Assembly: GCF_018476905.1 (NCBI RefSeq)
Contig: NZ_JAHCVK010000001.1
Span: 248,001 to 312,000 of the forward strand
DNA: 64,000 bases
Reading direction: 5' to 3'
DNA from: Geomobilimonas luticola
GTDB taxonomy: Bacteria; Desulfobacterota; Desulfuromonadia; Geobacterales; Geobacteraceae
The number at the start of each line of letters is the position of its first letter. Within the stretch, counting starts at the first letter, position 1. Made by a program: the position numbers and the translations under genes. Under the pieces are notes generated by a model, which was given only the letters and a program-made list of their open reading frames with translations, ran no database searches and had not been told where the DNA came from. This document shows positions 1 to 7,671 of the stretch, piece by piece.

Positions 1-678
1 ATTGGTGAGGGTGAAGGTCGTGAAGCGCTCGATGGCGGTCTGGGCAACGATCTCGATGCTCTCACTGCCGACCTTGACGTCACGTACCACGGGTGGGGGA
101 CCGAAGGACGGCACCACCGGCTGGAGCGGCTGCTTCGCGGGCGCCTTTTCGGGACTTTTGGACTCCGGCACCTTGGCGGCAGCCGGGGCTTTCGCTGCCG
201 CCGGAGCCGACGATGCAGCGGCTTTCTTCCCTTCCTTCACGGGAGCGACAGGGGGGGAGGGGGCTCCGGCTGCCGGCAGGGGTTTGAGCATGGCAAATAT
301 CCGGGTCTTCTCCACGGGGTGGGGGGCGACACTGATCTCCGCGTCCCGGGCAAGGTCGATGATGGCGCGGCTCAGCACCCGCCCGTTGATCGTCCGCCGC
401 TCCACGGTGACCCGCTTGATGAGGCTCGTGTCCGCCGGCACCACCGGCATCATCTGTCCCGGCTCGATGTCGTAGAGGTCCACCATCGCCCGCCGCAACT
501 GGGGCATGGTATAGCAGGAGACCTCCCCCGGCTGCCGGTCGGTGACGAATTCCACCCGGGGGGTAGCGCCGCCGCCGGTCTTGATCTCCTTCAGCATGCC
601 GGCGGCGGAAGCCGCCTGGGCGGTCAGGGCAATGATGAACATCAGGATGACGGTGCAGACGGTCCGTACGTGAACCAT
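1..678 (-). CDS. AMIN-domain envelope protein (partial, 3' end outside window)
   Basis: Only the first 226 codons are present; the frame is open at the left window edge. The start is ATG at 678, with AGGAG seven bases upstream. Residues 1-26 look like a signal peptide (hydrophobic stretch VILMFIIALTAQAASAA). Residues 40-130 are beta-rich and resemble an AMIN domain, which in secretins and amidases binds the periplasm or peptidoglycan. A Pro/Ala/Lys-rich linker follows at about 131-190, then VVRDVKVGSESIEI begins what looks like a second AMIN repeat. The protein probably acts in the periplasm; a link to type IV pili or cell-wall enzymes is inference. It is read in the same direction as priA but is separated from it by a repeat. 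Confidence 0.6.
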   Translation of the reverse strand, partial: MVHVRTVCTVILMFIIALTAQAASAAGMLKEIKTGGGATPRVEFVTDRQPGEVSCYTMPQLRRAMVDLYDIEPGQMMPVVPADTSLIKRVTVERRTINGRVLSRAIIDLARDAEISVAPHPVEKTRIFAMLKPLPAAGAPSPPVAPVKEGKKAAASSAPAAAKAPAAAKVPESKSPEKAPAKQPLQPVVPSFGPPPVVRDVKVGSESIEIVAQTAIERFTTFTLTN

Positions 679-810
679 GGGGACTCCTCGCGACAAATAA
701 GGGTTAAGTGCCCTTAAAATAACGGATTGGGGGGCGACAGGCAAGGGATATTTGAAACCGGGACTCGGGACCGGTAAAGGATTATACGAACTTGTGCCAT
801 GAAACATCTA

Positions 811-890
811 AAGCCCCCTCCCCTCCCTCCCCCGCTGGGGGAGGGCATACGGTTCTCCCCCCAGCGGGGGGAGGCAGGAGGGGGGATTTG
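811..890. repeat. G/C-rich intergenic inverted repeat (CTCCCCC/GGGGGAG type)
   Basis: Two adjacent hairpins (CCCTCCCCC-GCT-GGGGGAGGG near 824-845 and CTCCCCCC-AGC-GGGGGGAG near 854-872) lie inside a larger imperfect inverted repeat, AGCCCCCTCC...GGAGGGGGGATT. It lies just downstream of priA. It is the same style of element as the CTCTCCC repeats at 40092 and 42013. Confidence 0.6.
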
Positions 891-930
891 AGGTGGTGTA
901 ATATCAAATAGTACGATGTCCGGGAGGAAA

Positions 931-3192
931 CTACATCATTTCCACCGGGTCGATGTCGATAACAAGCCGTACCTGGGCCGGCAGGTCGATGGCGCCGCGG
1001 AAGGCGCTCACCAGCCGGTGCAGGTCGCTGCGGGCGGGGGCCTTGAGGAGGATCTGCCAGCGGAAGCGGCCGCGCAGCTTGCCGAGGGGAGAAGTGACCG
1101 GGCCGAGGATCTCCACCCTGCTCCGGAGGCGCCCCTTGAGCTGCTGCAGGAGGCGCGCGGCCTGTTCCGCCCCCTGCTCCACCACGGCCCCATTGGTGCC
1201 GGAGAGGTGGAGGGCGGCCAGGAAGGCGAAGGGGGGGTAGCCGGTCTCCCTGCGGAAGGCCAGCTCCTCCGCGTAGAAGCCGGCCACGTCGTGGCTGACG
1301 GCATGGCGGATGGCATAGTGGTCGGGGGCGAGGCTCTGGACGATGACCCGCCCCGCCGCGTCCCCCCGGCCGGCCCGGCCGAGCACCTGGGTGATGAGCT
1401 GGAAGGTCCGCTCGGCGCTGCGAAAATCGGGGATATTGAGGGTCGCATCGGCGGAAACCACCCCCACCAGGGTGACGCCGGGGAAGTCGTGCCCCTTGGC
1501 GATCATCTGGGTGCCAATCAGGATATCGATCCGCCCCTCCGCCACCCCCCGCAGGATCCGGGCATGCCCTCCTTTGCCGCTCGTGGTGTCCCGGTCCATC
1601 CGGCTCACCCGGGCCTCGGGGAGGAGTTCCCACACCTCCTCCTCCACCCGCTCCGTCCCCCGCCCCAGAAGACCGATGGACGGGCTCTCGCAGCCGGGGC
1701 AGACGGAGGGTGCCGGGATGGAGTAATCGCAGTAGTGGCAGAAGTGGCGCTCCCGGCGCCGGTGGTAGGTGAGGGTCACGGCACAGTTGGGGCAGCGGAG
1801 CACGAAGCCGCACTCCTGGCAGACCAGATAGGTGGCGAACCCGCGCCGGTTGAGGAAGAGAAGGGACTGCCCCCCTACCGCCAGATTCTCCGCCAGGGCG
1901 GCAGCCAGGGGGGGGAGGAAGGTCTCCCCCCTCTTCCCCCGGGCATCCACCAGCTCCACAGCCGGCATGGGGAGGTCGCGCACCCGGCGGGGGAGTTCCA
2001 GGTAGCCGAGCCGCCCCTCCCTGACGGCGTGGAAGCTCGTGACCAGCGGCGTGGCAGAACCGAGGAGCACCACGGCCTTGTCCATCTTCCCCCGCACCAG
2101 AGCCAGATCCCGGGCATGGTAGCGCACCCCCTCCGACTGCTTGTAGGACCCCTCGTGCTCCTCGTCCACCACGATGATGCCGAGCCGTTCCAGGGGGGCG
2201 AAAATGGCGGAGCGGGCGCCGATGACGATCTCCGCCTCCCCCCGCCGGATCCGACGCCATTCGTCGAAGCGCTCCCCGTCGGAGAGGCCGCTGTGGAGCA
2301 CTGCGATGCCGCAACGGAAACGGCGCTTGAAGCGGCGGACCAGCTGGGGGGTGAGGGCGATCTCCGGCACCAGTACGAGCGCCGTCTTTCCCCGGGAGAG
2401 GACATGGGCGATGGCCTGGAGGTAGACCTCCGTCTTGCCGCTCCCCGTGACGCCGTGGAGAAGAAAGGGAGCAAAGGCGGCCGTGTCGCCGGCGGCAACG
2501 AGGCGGGCCAAGGCCGCCGCCTGGTCGTCGTTCAGGATGTGGGGGGTGTCGTGCTCGAACACCTCCTCCCGGAACGGATCGCGGTAGACTTCCCGCGCCG
2601 CGGCCGTCACGAGCCCCAGTTCTCGGAGCCGCTTGAGCTGGGGGGCGCAAGGGCCGAACCGCTGACGGATGAGGTGGGCCGGCGCCTCCTCCATCCCCCC
2701 GAGGAACGTCAGGATCTCCCCTCCCCTTCCCCGTGGTTGTGTGACTCCTGCAGGTGCCGAAAGGGACCGGTAGAACAGCTCCGTCTTCACCCGCTTCCCG
2801 CCGGCCAGCACCTCTTCGGTGACGCTGCTCCCGTCCGCTGCCGCCACCTGGCGCTTCCGGCTGGTGAGGTTGATCCCCGCGGGGAGCGCCGTCTTCAGCA
2901 CCTCCCCCAAGGGAAAAAGGTAGTAGGCCGCCACCCAGCGAAGGAACGCCAGCTCCGCCGGGGTGATGAGGGGCTCCGCGTCCAGCACCTCGATGATCTC
3001 CTTCAACTCCGCCGCCGCGGCATCACCCGGCCCGAGCACGTACCCGGTCACCTTGCGCCGGCCGAACGGCACCAGCACCCGCTTGCCGGCCGATGCCTGC
3101 ACCGCGAGCCGTTCCGGCACCCGGTAGGTGAAGGTCTGGTCGATCCGCACCGGAATGGCGACCTCGATGATGGTGGGAGGAGATGCTGGCAT
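931..3192 (-). CDS. priA: Primosomal protein N' (replication restart helicase PriA)
   Basis: A superfamily 2 helicase that reloads the replisome at stalled forks. The 754-residue protein has an N-terminal 3'-OH-binding domain (from IIEVAIPVRIDQTFTYRVPE), a Walker A motif GVTGSGKT near residue 247, a DEEH box near 342, and two pairs of zinc-binding CxxC motifs starting at CQECGFVLRCPNC near 458. I start it at ATG 3192 (MPASPPTIIEV) because the open frame above it (to 3249) encodes nothing PriA-like. No strong ribosome binding site is visible there, so the start is the least certain part. Length and motifs are complete. Confidence 0.95.
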   Translation of the reverse strand: MPASPPTIIEVAIPVRIDQTFTYRVPERLAVQASAGKRVLVPFGRRKVTGYVLGPGDAAAAELKEIIEVLDAEPLITPAELAFLRWVAAYYLFPLGEVLKTALPAGINLTSRKRQVAAADGSSVTEEVLAGGKRVKTELFYRSLSAPAGVTQPRGRGGEILTFLGGMEEAPAHLIRQRFGPCAPQLKRLRELGLVTAAAREVYRDPFREEVFEHDTPHILNDDQAAALARLVAAGDTAAFAPFLLHGVTGSGKTEVYLQAIAHVLSRGKTALVLVPEIALTPQLVRRFKRRFRCGIAVLHSGLSDGERFDEWRRIRRGEAEIVIGARSAIFAPLERLGIIVVDEEHEGSYKQSEGVRYHARDLALVRGKMDKAVVLLGSATPLVTSFHAVREGRLGYLELPRRVRDLPMPAVELVDARGKRGETFLPPLAAALAENLAVGGQSLLFLNRRGFATYLVCQECGFVLRCPNCAVTLTYHRRRERHFCHYCDYSIPAPSVCPGCESPSIGLLGRGTERVEEEVWELLPEARVSRMDRDTTSGKGGHARILRGVAEGRIDILIGTQMIAKGHDFPGVTLVGVVSADATLNIPDFRSAERTFQLITQVLGRAGRGDAAGRVIVQSLAPDHYAIRHAVSHDVAGFYAEELAFRRETGYPPFAFLAALHLSGTNGAVVEQGAEQAARLLQQLKGRLRSRVEILGPVTSPLGKLRGRFRWQILLKAPARSDLHRLVSAFRGAIDLPAQVRLVIDIDPVEMM

Positions 3193-3321
3193 AATGGTGG
3201 AGTCTACAGCGGACGGGGAAAAGAGGCAAGGGGGAGATGGAAGAGTCAAACCTGCCCGCCTGTCTCATAATAAACTTCGGACCACCATGATAGAAAGCAA
3301 GCCGGTCATAGCGGCTTCTTA

Positions 3322-3396
3322 TGAAACTCGGATTCATAGGATAAACACAGATAAATAGTTTGTCCCATCCGCATCCTGTTCATCTATGGTTAAAAA
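3322..3396. repeat. Left direct repeat flanking the GxxExxY gene
   Basis: This begins TGAAACTCGGATTCA and ends ATCTATGGTTAAAAA. The same start and end, with similar interior (GGATAA-CAC-G and CATCCG-AT-C-T-TTCATCT), recur at 3919-4006. Each copy also contains internal inverted similarity (GATAAACACAGAT against ATCT-TGGTT). Confidence 0.7.
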
Positions 3397-3448
3397 CCAC
3401 AAGGTCGCAAAATCTGATCTTAATGCCTTGCATTGCACTCCTTACTCC

Positions 3449-3478
3449 TTGACACCCTCGCCTCCTGAGGTGTAATCA
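3449..3478 (+). promoter_or_regulatory. Candidate MerR-type promoter, left copy
   Basis: TTGACA (3449-3454) is followed after 18 bases by TAATCA (3473-3478), with GGTGTA just before and overlapping the -10 element. The same TTGACAC...GGTGTA arrangement, with identical 20-base spacing, occurs at 4055. Long spacers with this half-site pattern are typical of MerR-family regulated promoters; that assignment is inference. Confidence 0.3.
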
Positions 3479-3555
3479 GATGAAAATTTATTTATGAAAC
3501 AGCAGTCCCGAGATATACAAAATGAAAGAATGCCACATCATGAAAGGACCATTTT

Positions 3556-3921
3556 ATGAATGAACATCTCACCGAGAAGATTATCGGATGCGCCTACTCA
3601 GTTGCCAACACTCTTGGCTCGGGATTCCTTGAAAAGGTCTATGAGAACGCCCTCGCCCACGAACTCCGCAAAAGAGGTATTAACACAAAGCAACAGGCCG
3701 GGATGAATGTCTATTATGATGGCATTATCGTTGGTGAATATGTAGCGGACCTGCTAGTGGAAAATGTCCTGGTGGAGTTAAAGGCTGTTAAATCCTTGGA
3801 TAACATCCATATGGCCCAATGCATGAACTATCTCAAGGCAACTGGTCTGCAGGTCTGCCTGCTCATTAATTTCGGATCTCCACGGATAGAGATCAAACGG
3901 GTTATAAACGGCTTTTTGTGA
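3556..3921 (+). CDS. GxxExxY family protein
   Basis: A 121-residue protein starting at ATG 3556 after AAAGGA. It carries the family signature GSGFLEKVYENAL (GxxExxY) near residue 21 and the core EYVADLLVENVLVELKAVKS, whose D...E.K residues resemble a PD-(D/E)XK nuclease-like fold. The biochemical function of the family is unknown to me. Genes of this family are often scattered as single accessory units. Here the gene lies between two direct repeats, and the right repeat starts exactly at its stop codon, so it looks like a mobile cassette. Its base composition is more AT-rich than priA. Confidence 0.8.
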   Translation: MNEHLTEKIIGCAYSVANTLGSGFLEKVYENALAHELRKRGINTKQQAGMNVYYDGIIVGEYVADLLVENVLVELKAVKSLDNIHMAQCMNYLKATGLQVCLLINFGSPRIEIKRVINGFL

Positions 3922-4006
3922 AACTCGGATTCAAAGGATAACCACGGCTACGGTCTTAAATACGTTTGCCTCATCCGTATTCATCCTATTCATCTGTGGT
4001 TAAAAA
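3919..4006. repeat. Right direct repeat flanking the GxxExxY gene
   Basis: Second copy of the 3322-3396 repeat, starting with TGAAACTCGGATTCA. The TGA is the stop codon of the GxxExxY gene. It ends ATCTGTGGTTAAAAA at 4006. It is about 13 bases longer in its centre than the left copy. Confidence 0.7.
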
Positions 4007-4054
4007 GATTTACCGACCCCCTAATCCCCGAGTCCCTGACCCCGGCCTTAAACC

Positions 4055-4084
4055 TTGACACTCCAGCCTTCACGGGTGTATGTA
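4055..4084 (+). promoter_or_regulatory. Candidate MerR-type promoter for the DUF2238 gene
   Basis: TTGACA (4055-4060), an 18-base spacer containing CTCCAGCC and CACGGGTG, then TATGTA (4079-4084). The long spacer and the outer TGACAC/GGTGTA half-sites resemble operators of metal- or redox-sensing MerR regulators. It lies about 40 bases upstream of the start at 4121. Compare the left copy at 3449. Confidence 0.35.
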
Positions 4085-4120
4085 AACGAGGAATCTGCCA
4101 TGCAGTGCCAGGAGGGGCCG

Positions 4121-4798
4121 ATGAGCGTCGACGATCGAACCAAAACCCAGGTCGAACCGCTGTTTCTTCTGTGCGGCGCCTTCCTTGCCCTCGCCGTCTC
4201 GGGCCTCAATCCCCACGACCGTCTGACGTGGATACTGGAAATTTCCCCTTTTCTGCTGGCCGTGCCGGTTCTTGCCGTTACCCACCGCAGATTCCCCCTT
4301 ACCCCCCTGCTCTACCGGCTGATCGTCGTCCACGCCATCATCCTCTTCATCGGCGGACACTACACCTATGCCGAGGTCCCGTTCGGCTTCACGCTGCAGG
4401 ACATGTTCGGGCTCTCTCGGAACCCCTATGACCGGATCGGCCACTTTGCCCAAGGCTTTGTGCCGGCAATCGCAGCCCGGGAAATTCTTCTGCGGCGGAC
4501 TCCCCTCGTTCGCGGCGGCTGGCTGTTCTTTATCGTTGTTTCCATCTGCCTCGCCATCAGCGCCTGTTACGAGTTCATCGAATGGTGGTCGGCAGTGGCT
4601 CTCGGACAGGGCGCCGACGCCTTCCTGGGAACGCAAGGCGATCCCTGGGACACCCAGTGGGACATGTTCACGGCGTTTCTGGGGGCGTTGACCGCACAGG
4701 TGGTGCTTGCACCGCTGCATGACCGACAGCTGCGACTCATCGACAGGCGCCAAAAAGTTACGGCTTCCCCTGAAGTTGCGGCTCAAGGTGAGAGTTGA
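4121..4798 (+). CDS. DUF2238 (YjdF-like) inner-membrane protein
   Basis: A 225-residue polytopic membrane protein. The start is ATG 4121, which has AGGAGG close upstream; earlier in-frame codons lack a binding site. About six or seven hydrophobic segments run from FLLCGAFLALAVSG to FLGALTAQVVLAPL. Family-like features are the central NPYDRIGHFAQGFVPAIAARE, the acidic CYEFIEWWSA, and GDPWDTQWDM. The DUF2238 family has no settled biochemical role that I know of. The gene stands alone behind a candidate MerR-type promoter, which would fit stress control, but that is inference. Confidence 0.75.
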   Translation: MSVDDRTKTQVEPLFLLCGAFLALAVSGLNPHDRLTWILEISPFLLAVPVLAVTHRRFPLTPLLYRLIVVHAIILFIGGHYTYAEVPFGFTLQDMFGLSRNPYDRIGHFAQGFVPAIAAREILLRRTPLVRGGWLFFIVVSICLAISACYEFIEWWSAVALGQGADAFLGTQGDPWDTQWDMFTAFLGALTAQVVLAPLHDRQLRLIDRRQKVTASPEVAAQGES

Positions 4799-4878
4799 GA
4801 GTCTGTTGTCAGTGTGAGAGCTGATGGGCGGCTTTGTTGCTTTAAGGTCACAAATCGTGATCTTGGAATGCCCAAGAT

Positions 4879-5151
4879 ATGCGAATCGAAGATGTCGCCG
4901 ATCGGCTCAATATTGACTGGAATGCTACGCAAGGAAGGCAGGCACGGATTGCCGACGGAAGGCATGTCTCTACCAGATCAACTATGATCGAATCAATTAC
5001 TGTCGGTTCGAAAACCAGTTCTCCCATAGAGGTAAGCATCATGCCATTCCAAGGACAAAAGGCAGAAAGTGATGGACTCCTCGGCATGAATTTTCTTCGC
5101 AGCCATAGGTTCCGCATCGACTTTACGCACCAGTTATTACGATGGGACTGA
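4879..5151 (+). pseudogene. C-terminal remnant of a retropepsin-like aspartic protease
   Basis: The 90-residue frame ends DGLLGMNFLRSHRFRIDF followed by THQLLRWD, which matches the C-terminal half of bacterial retroviral-type aspartic proteases (DGLLGMxFL...IDF...L). The upstream half with the catalytic D-T/S-G-A motif is missing: the frame is closed by TGA at 4858-4860, and the preceding gene ends at 4798. It is therefore most likely a 5'-deleted remnant, although the ORF itself is intact and could still make a short protein. Its end abuts the YheU start. Confidence 0.55.
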
Positions 5152-5154
5152 TTT

Positions 5155-5400
5155 GTGCCCAAGGATCAACCAACCAATTACCGTGAAGAAGGCGTGGAGG
5201 TGCCGTACGAGCGGATACCACCGGCTACCTTGCGGACCATTATCGAGGAGTTCGTGACGCGGGAATGGTCCGATCTGGGGGATGGGGACTACACCCTGGA
5301 GAAAAAGGTGGAGCAGGTAATGCAGCAACTGCGCGAAAGGAAGGCCAAGGTGGTGGTCGACCTCGTGTCGGAAACCGCCAATATCGTCATCAGTCGCTGA
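5155..5400 (+). CDS. YheU family protein
   Basis: An 81-residue protein beginning at GTG 5155, three bases after the preceding remnant; GTG at 5194 is an alternative start. The segment VPYERIPPATLRTIIEEFVT then REWSDLGDGDYTLEKKVEQV aligns well in my reading with E. coli YheU ([27 protein letters not shown]...TLEQKV). The family consists of small, probably cytoplasmic proteins of unknown function. Spacing suggests co-transcription with the remnant upstream. Confidence 0.7.
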   Translation: MPKDQPTNYREEGVEVPYERIPPATLRTIIEEFVTREWSDLGDGDYTLEKKVEQVMQQLRERKAKVVVDLVSETANIVISR

Positions 5401-5574
5401 GGTCCTCCACGAACATCCCCCCACTCACCTCCATTGATTGCCTTCAAACCGGCTGCATCTTCCCTTGCCGCTGCAAGTTCCCCGAACTGGTGTAGACTGT
5501 ACAGACAGATTTTCAAATGACCGTGTTTCTCCGGCAAATGCGAACTCGTCTTCTGTGCACTCAAGGGGTAACCT

Positions 5575-6354
5575 ATGAAGCTTCACCGGCTCGTCTGGTT
5601 TGCAAACCGTTTCACGATTTACGTGGTGCTGTTCGTGCTGCTGGTCGCCACCATAGTTACGCTTGCCTACGAATACTGGCTGGTCAGCCTTGTTGCCATG
5701 GTCACGTTCTTCCTCGCCCTCTACAAAGGGCTGGTCCGTCTCAAGATCCTCACGAATTCGGTGGTGGTGCGGGACGGGAAGGTGGTCTTCTTCGTACCCG
5801 AGACGACGGTTCGCAACCGGTTCGATTTTGTATCGCGCGGACAGAGCATTGTGGAATTGCCGGAATTCCAGCTGCTGGACCGGCCATTCAAGGTGGAGAT
5901 CTTTGCCCCGGGCCGGAAGGGGACGGTATGGTGCTGCCGTCTGTCGCTTCGCTTCGAATACCTCATGCAGCCGGAAGCGTGGCAGCGGGCCTATGACCGT
6001 TTTGTCGCCCACGGAGAGCGCCTGCCGTCGGCGGTCAGGAAGCTGCTGGTGGAGAGCAGCGGCCGGATGGAACTCCAGCCGGTCGTCATGGCCGGTGAGG
6101 AGGCCATGCGGGAGTACCTGACGCCGATCGTCGCGCACCTGAACCGTGCTCTGGCGGACGTCGGCCTGGAAGTGGTGGACGTGCAGTGCTCGTTCACCGA
6201 AGGTCCGACCCTGGCCCGCCTTCTGGGTGCCGATCAGCAGGAAGCTGAAAAGGGATCGACGGAAGAAGTTTTCAAGTGGCAGGTAAGGAAGGACGAAGAG
6301 ACGCCGAAAGGAAGGGGTGTGCTGCTGGAGGTGCCTGGTAACGTTGAACGGTAG
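5575..6354 (+). CDS. Hypothetical two-helix membrane protein
   Basis: 259 residues, starting at ATG 5575 after AAGGGG. Two hydrophobic segments lie at about residues 14-33 and 36-50. A soluble domain of about 200 residues follows. The stretch LPSAVRKLLVESSGRMELQP and the following helix ending ALADVGLEVVDVQCSF have the rhythm of an SPFH/band-7 domain, whose strands end in ...GLEVxxVxI. I cannot confirm that family. The gene stands just before two other small genes on the same strand (6395, 6760) and probably shares their transcript. Confidence 0.5.
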   Translation: MKLHRLVWFANRFTIYVVLFVLLVATIVTLAYEYWLVSLVAMVTFFLALYKGLVRLKILTNSVVVRDGKVVFFVPETTVRNRFDFVSRGQSIVELPEFQLLDRPFKVEIFAPGRKGTVWCCRLSLRFEYLMQPEAWQRAYDRFVAHGERLPSAVRKLLVESSGRMELQPVVMAGEEAMREYLTPIVAHLNRALADVGLEVVDVQCSFTEGPTLARLLGADQQEAEKGSTEEVFKWQVRKDEETPKGRGVLLEVPGNVER

Positions 6355-6394
6355 AAAACGGACAATGACCGATCGCACAACGAAAGGAGCGTTC

Positions 6395-6628
6395 ATGAAA
6401 CTGACCGGGGCACCCAAGCTGGTGGTGTGGGCGGAAAAGGTGCGGAAAGACCGGCTGAAGGTCTGGCAGGAGACCTCTCCGGAGATCTTTCAGGCCATCG
6501 AACCCCTGCTGAACCTGCAGACAAGTGCCGACTGGTGGATTTCTTACAAGGACAAGGGGCTGGAGGTGGCATGCTCGCAGCTGCTCGCGGGGAACCGGCG
6601 CCCGGCCGCCGGCCCGCGGAAGAAGTAG
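6395..6628 (+). CDS. Hypothetical 77-residue protein
   Basis: Starts at ATG 6395 (MKLTGAPKLVVWAEKVRKDR) with GAAAGGAG upstream; the open frame above it lacks a binding site. The protein is basic, mostly helical and tryptophan-rich (three W in 77), with no membrane segment or signal peptide. It lies 40 bases after the preceding membrane-protein gene, so the two are probably an operon. I do not recognise a family. Confidence 0.6.
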   Translation: MKLTGAPKLVVWAEKVRKDRLKVWQETSPEIFQAIEPLLNLQTSADWWISYKDKGLEVACSQLLAGNRRPAAGPRKK

Positions 6629-6759
6629 CGCAGGGAATTCCGGCAGGAAAATTCCGGGGACCGTTCGGCCCCGGATGTGCTATTATAAAGCCAGGCAGAA
6701 ACAACGGTTCGACGCTGCTGCACCGCGTGCGAACCCGATAAGGAAAGGAGGTTGCCACC

Positions 6760-6927
6760 ATGACAGGCATCGGCTGGGAAATGTTCGGAACGGGCATGAG
6801 CCTGCTTATCATCACCCTGGTATCGGCCATCCTCTTCGTATACACCTGGTTGCGGTCAGGCGACAGCATGCGTATGACCACCCATCCCCACGTGGACAGA
6901 ATGGCCGGAGATGAAGGGGAAGACTGA
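6760..6927 (+). CDS. Small single-pass membrane protein (55 residues)
   Basis: ATG at 6760 follows a strong AGGAGG. The translation begins MTGIGWEMFGTGMSLLIITL and continues VSAILFVYTWLRSGDSMRMT before a hydrophilic, acidic tail (MAGDEGED). Residues 12-30 form one transmembrane helix, so the product is a bitopic small membrane protein, probably N-out/C-in by the following arginine. No function is recognised. A rho-independent terminator follows directly at 6956, which supports a real gene at the end of the 5575-6927 operon. Confidence 0.6.
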   Translation: MTGIGWEMFGTGMSLLIITLVSAILFVYTWLRSGDSMRMTTHPHVDRMAGDEGED

Positions 6928-6955
6928 TACGTCACACACTACGAGCAACGATAAC

Positions 6956-6994
6956 GGGACAGGCTGCGTTTCAAATGCAGCCTGTCCCGATTTT
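6956..6994 (+). terminator. Rho-independent terminator of the 5575-6927 operon
   Basis: A perfect 12-bp stem (GGGACAGGCTGC / GCAGCCTGTCCC) with a 9-base loop, followed by GATTTT. Confidence 0.85.
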
Positions 6995-7029
6995 GCGGGA
7001 AGCACACCTCAACTCTGGAGAACACACCT

Positions 7030-7257
7030 ATGAAAGTCGATCTTGCCTTGCTGAACAACCTGATAAGCAAACGATCCGCTGAGATTGAACAGAGCGTTGC
7101 CGGAACCGGCTACCTGGCAAGAACGGTCATCGGCGTCGGCACCTTTCTGCTGGATAACGAGGGGAACACCGATCTGCTGACCTCTAAACAGCTGGCAACC
7201 TTCGACAAATTTCTCAAACCGTTGCTGGAATCACGGCCGACCAGACCGGGGAAGTGA
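7030..7257 (+). CDS. Hypothetical 75-residue protein
   Basis: Starts at ATG 7030 with CTGGAG about ten bases upstream. The sequence is a soluble mix of helices (MKVDLALLNNLISKRSAEIE; SKQLATFDKFLKPLLES) around a short beta-like centre (TVIGVGTFLLDNEGNTDLL). No family is recognised. It lies downstream of a terminator and so must have its own promoter; none is obvious in the 35 available bases. Confidence 0.55.
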   Translation: MKVDLALLNNLISKRSAEIEQSVAGTGYLARTVIGVGTFLLDNEGNTDLLTSKQLATFDKFLKPLLESRPTRPGK

Positions 7258-7364
7258 TTTCGAAACATGCCGATTAATTTCATCCCCCGGACAATCGAAA
7301 GGCGACCAACCGGCCGCCTTCCCGCCCCCTAACCCTTGTCAGCATCCGCTCCACCGGCACAACT

Positions 7365-7541
7365 TTAACTGAGCGTGTCCTCGTCGCCACTGATATGAAC
7401 GAATCCTTCGTGGCTCACTTCATGATCGCTGTCGGTGAGCGTTCCGCAGACGTCACACAGGTATTTATCCCCGAAGCGTTCGTAGGAGCTGTGCTCACAG
7501 GCTCCGCTCCAGACCTTGACGTCGCACCGTTCTTTCGTCAT
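7365..7541 (-). CDS. Small zinc-ribbon-like protein (58 residues)
   Basis: ATG at 7541 follows AGGAAGGAGG, an excellent ribosome binding site. The product begins MTKERCDVKVWSGACEHSSY and contains CEH then LCDVCGTLTDSDHEVSHEGF, giving a C/H...CxxC arrangement plus several histidines that could hold one metal ion. There is no membrane segment. Function unknown. It is convergent with the 7030 gene and lies about 130 bases downstream of the next minus-strand gene. Confidence 0.6.
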   Translation of the reverse strand: MTKERCDVKVWSGACEHSSYERFGDKYLCDVCGTLTDSDHEVSHEGFVHISGDEDTLS

Positions 7542-7671
7542 GACCTTTCGCCTCCTTCCTTCCTGGTTCCATTATAGCATGGGAAGGAAACTGACCGTGC
7601 CGGGAATTTCGGCGTGCCCGGGACTGCCTGCACTTGTTCCGGCCAGGGACGAATGAGGTGGCGTGGCCCTT

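Noticed and set aside
916-3270. 784-codon plus-strand open frame opposite priA
   Set aside because: It mirrors priA codon for codon. Its composition (Gly/Arg/Pro/His-rich, no motif) is what high-GC antisense frames give, and priA has all its motifs on the other strand.
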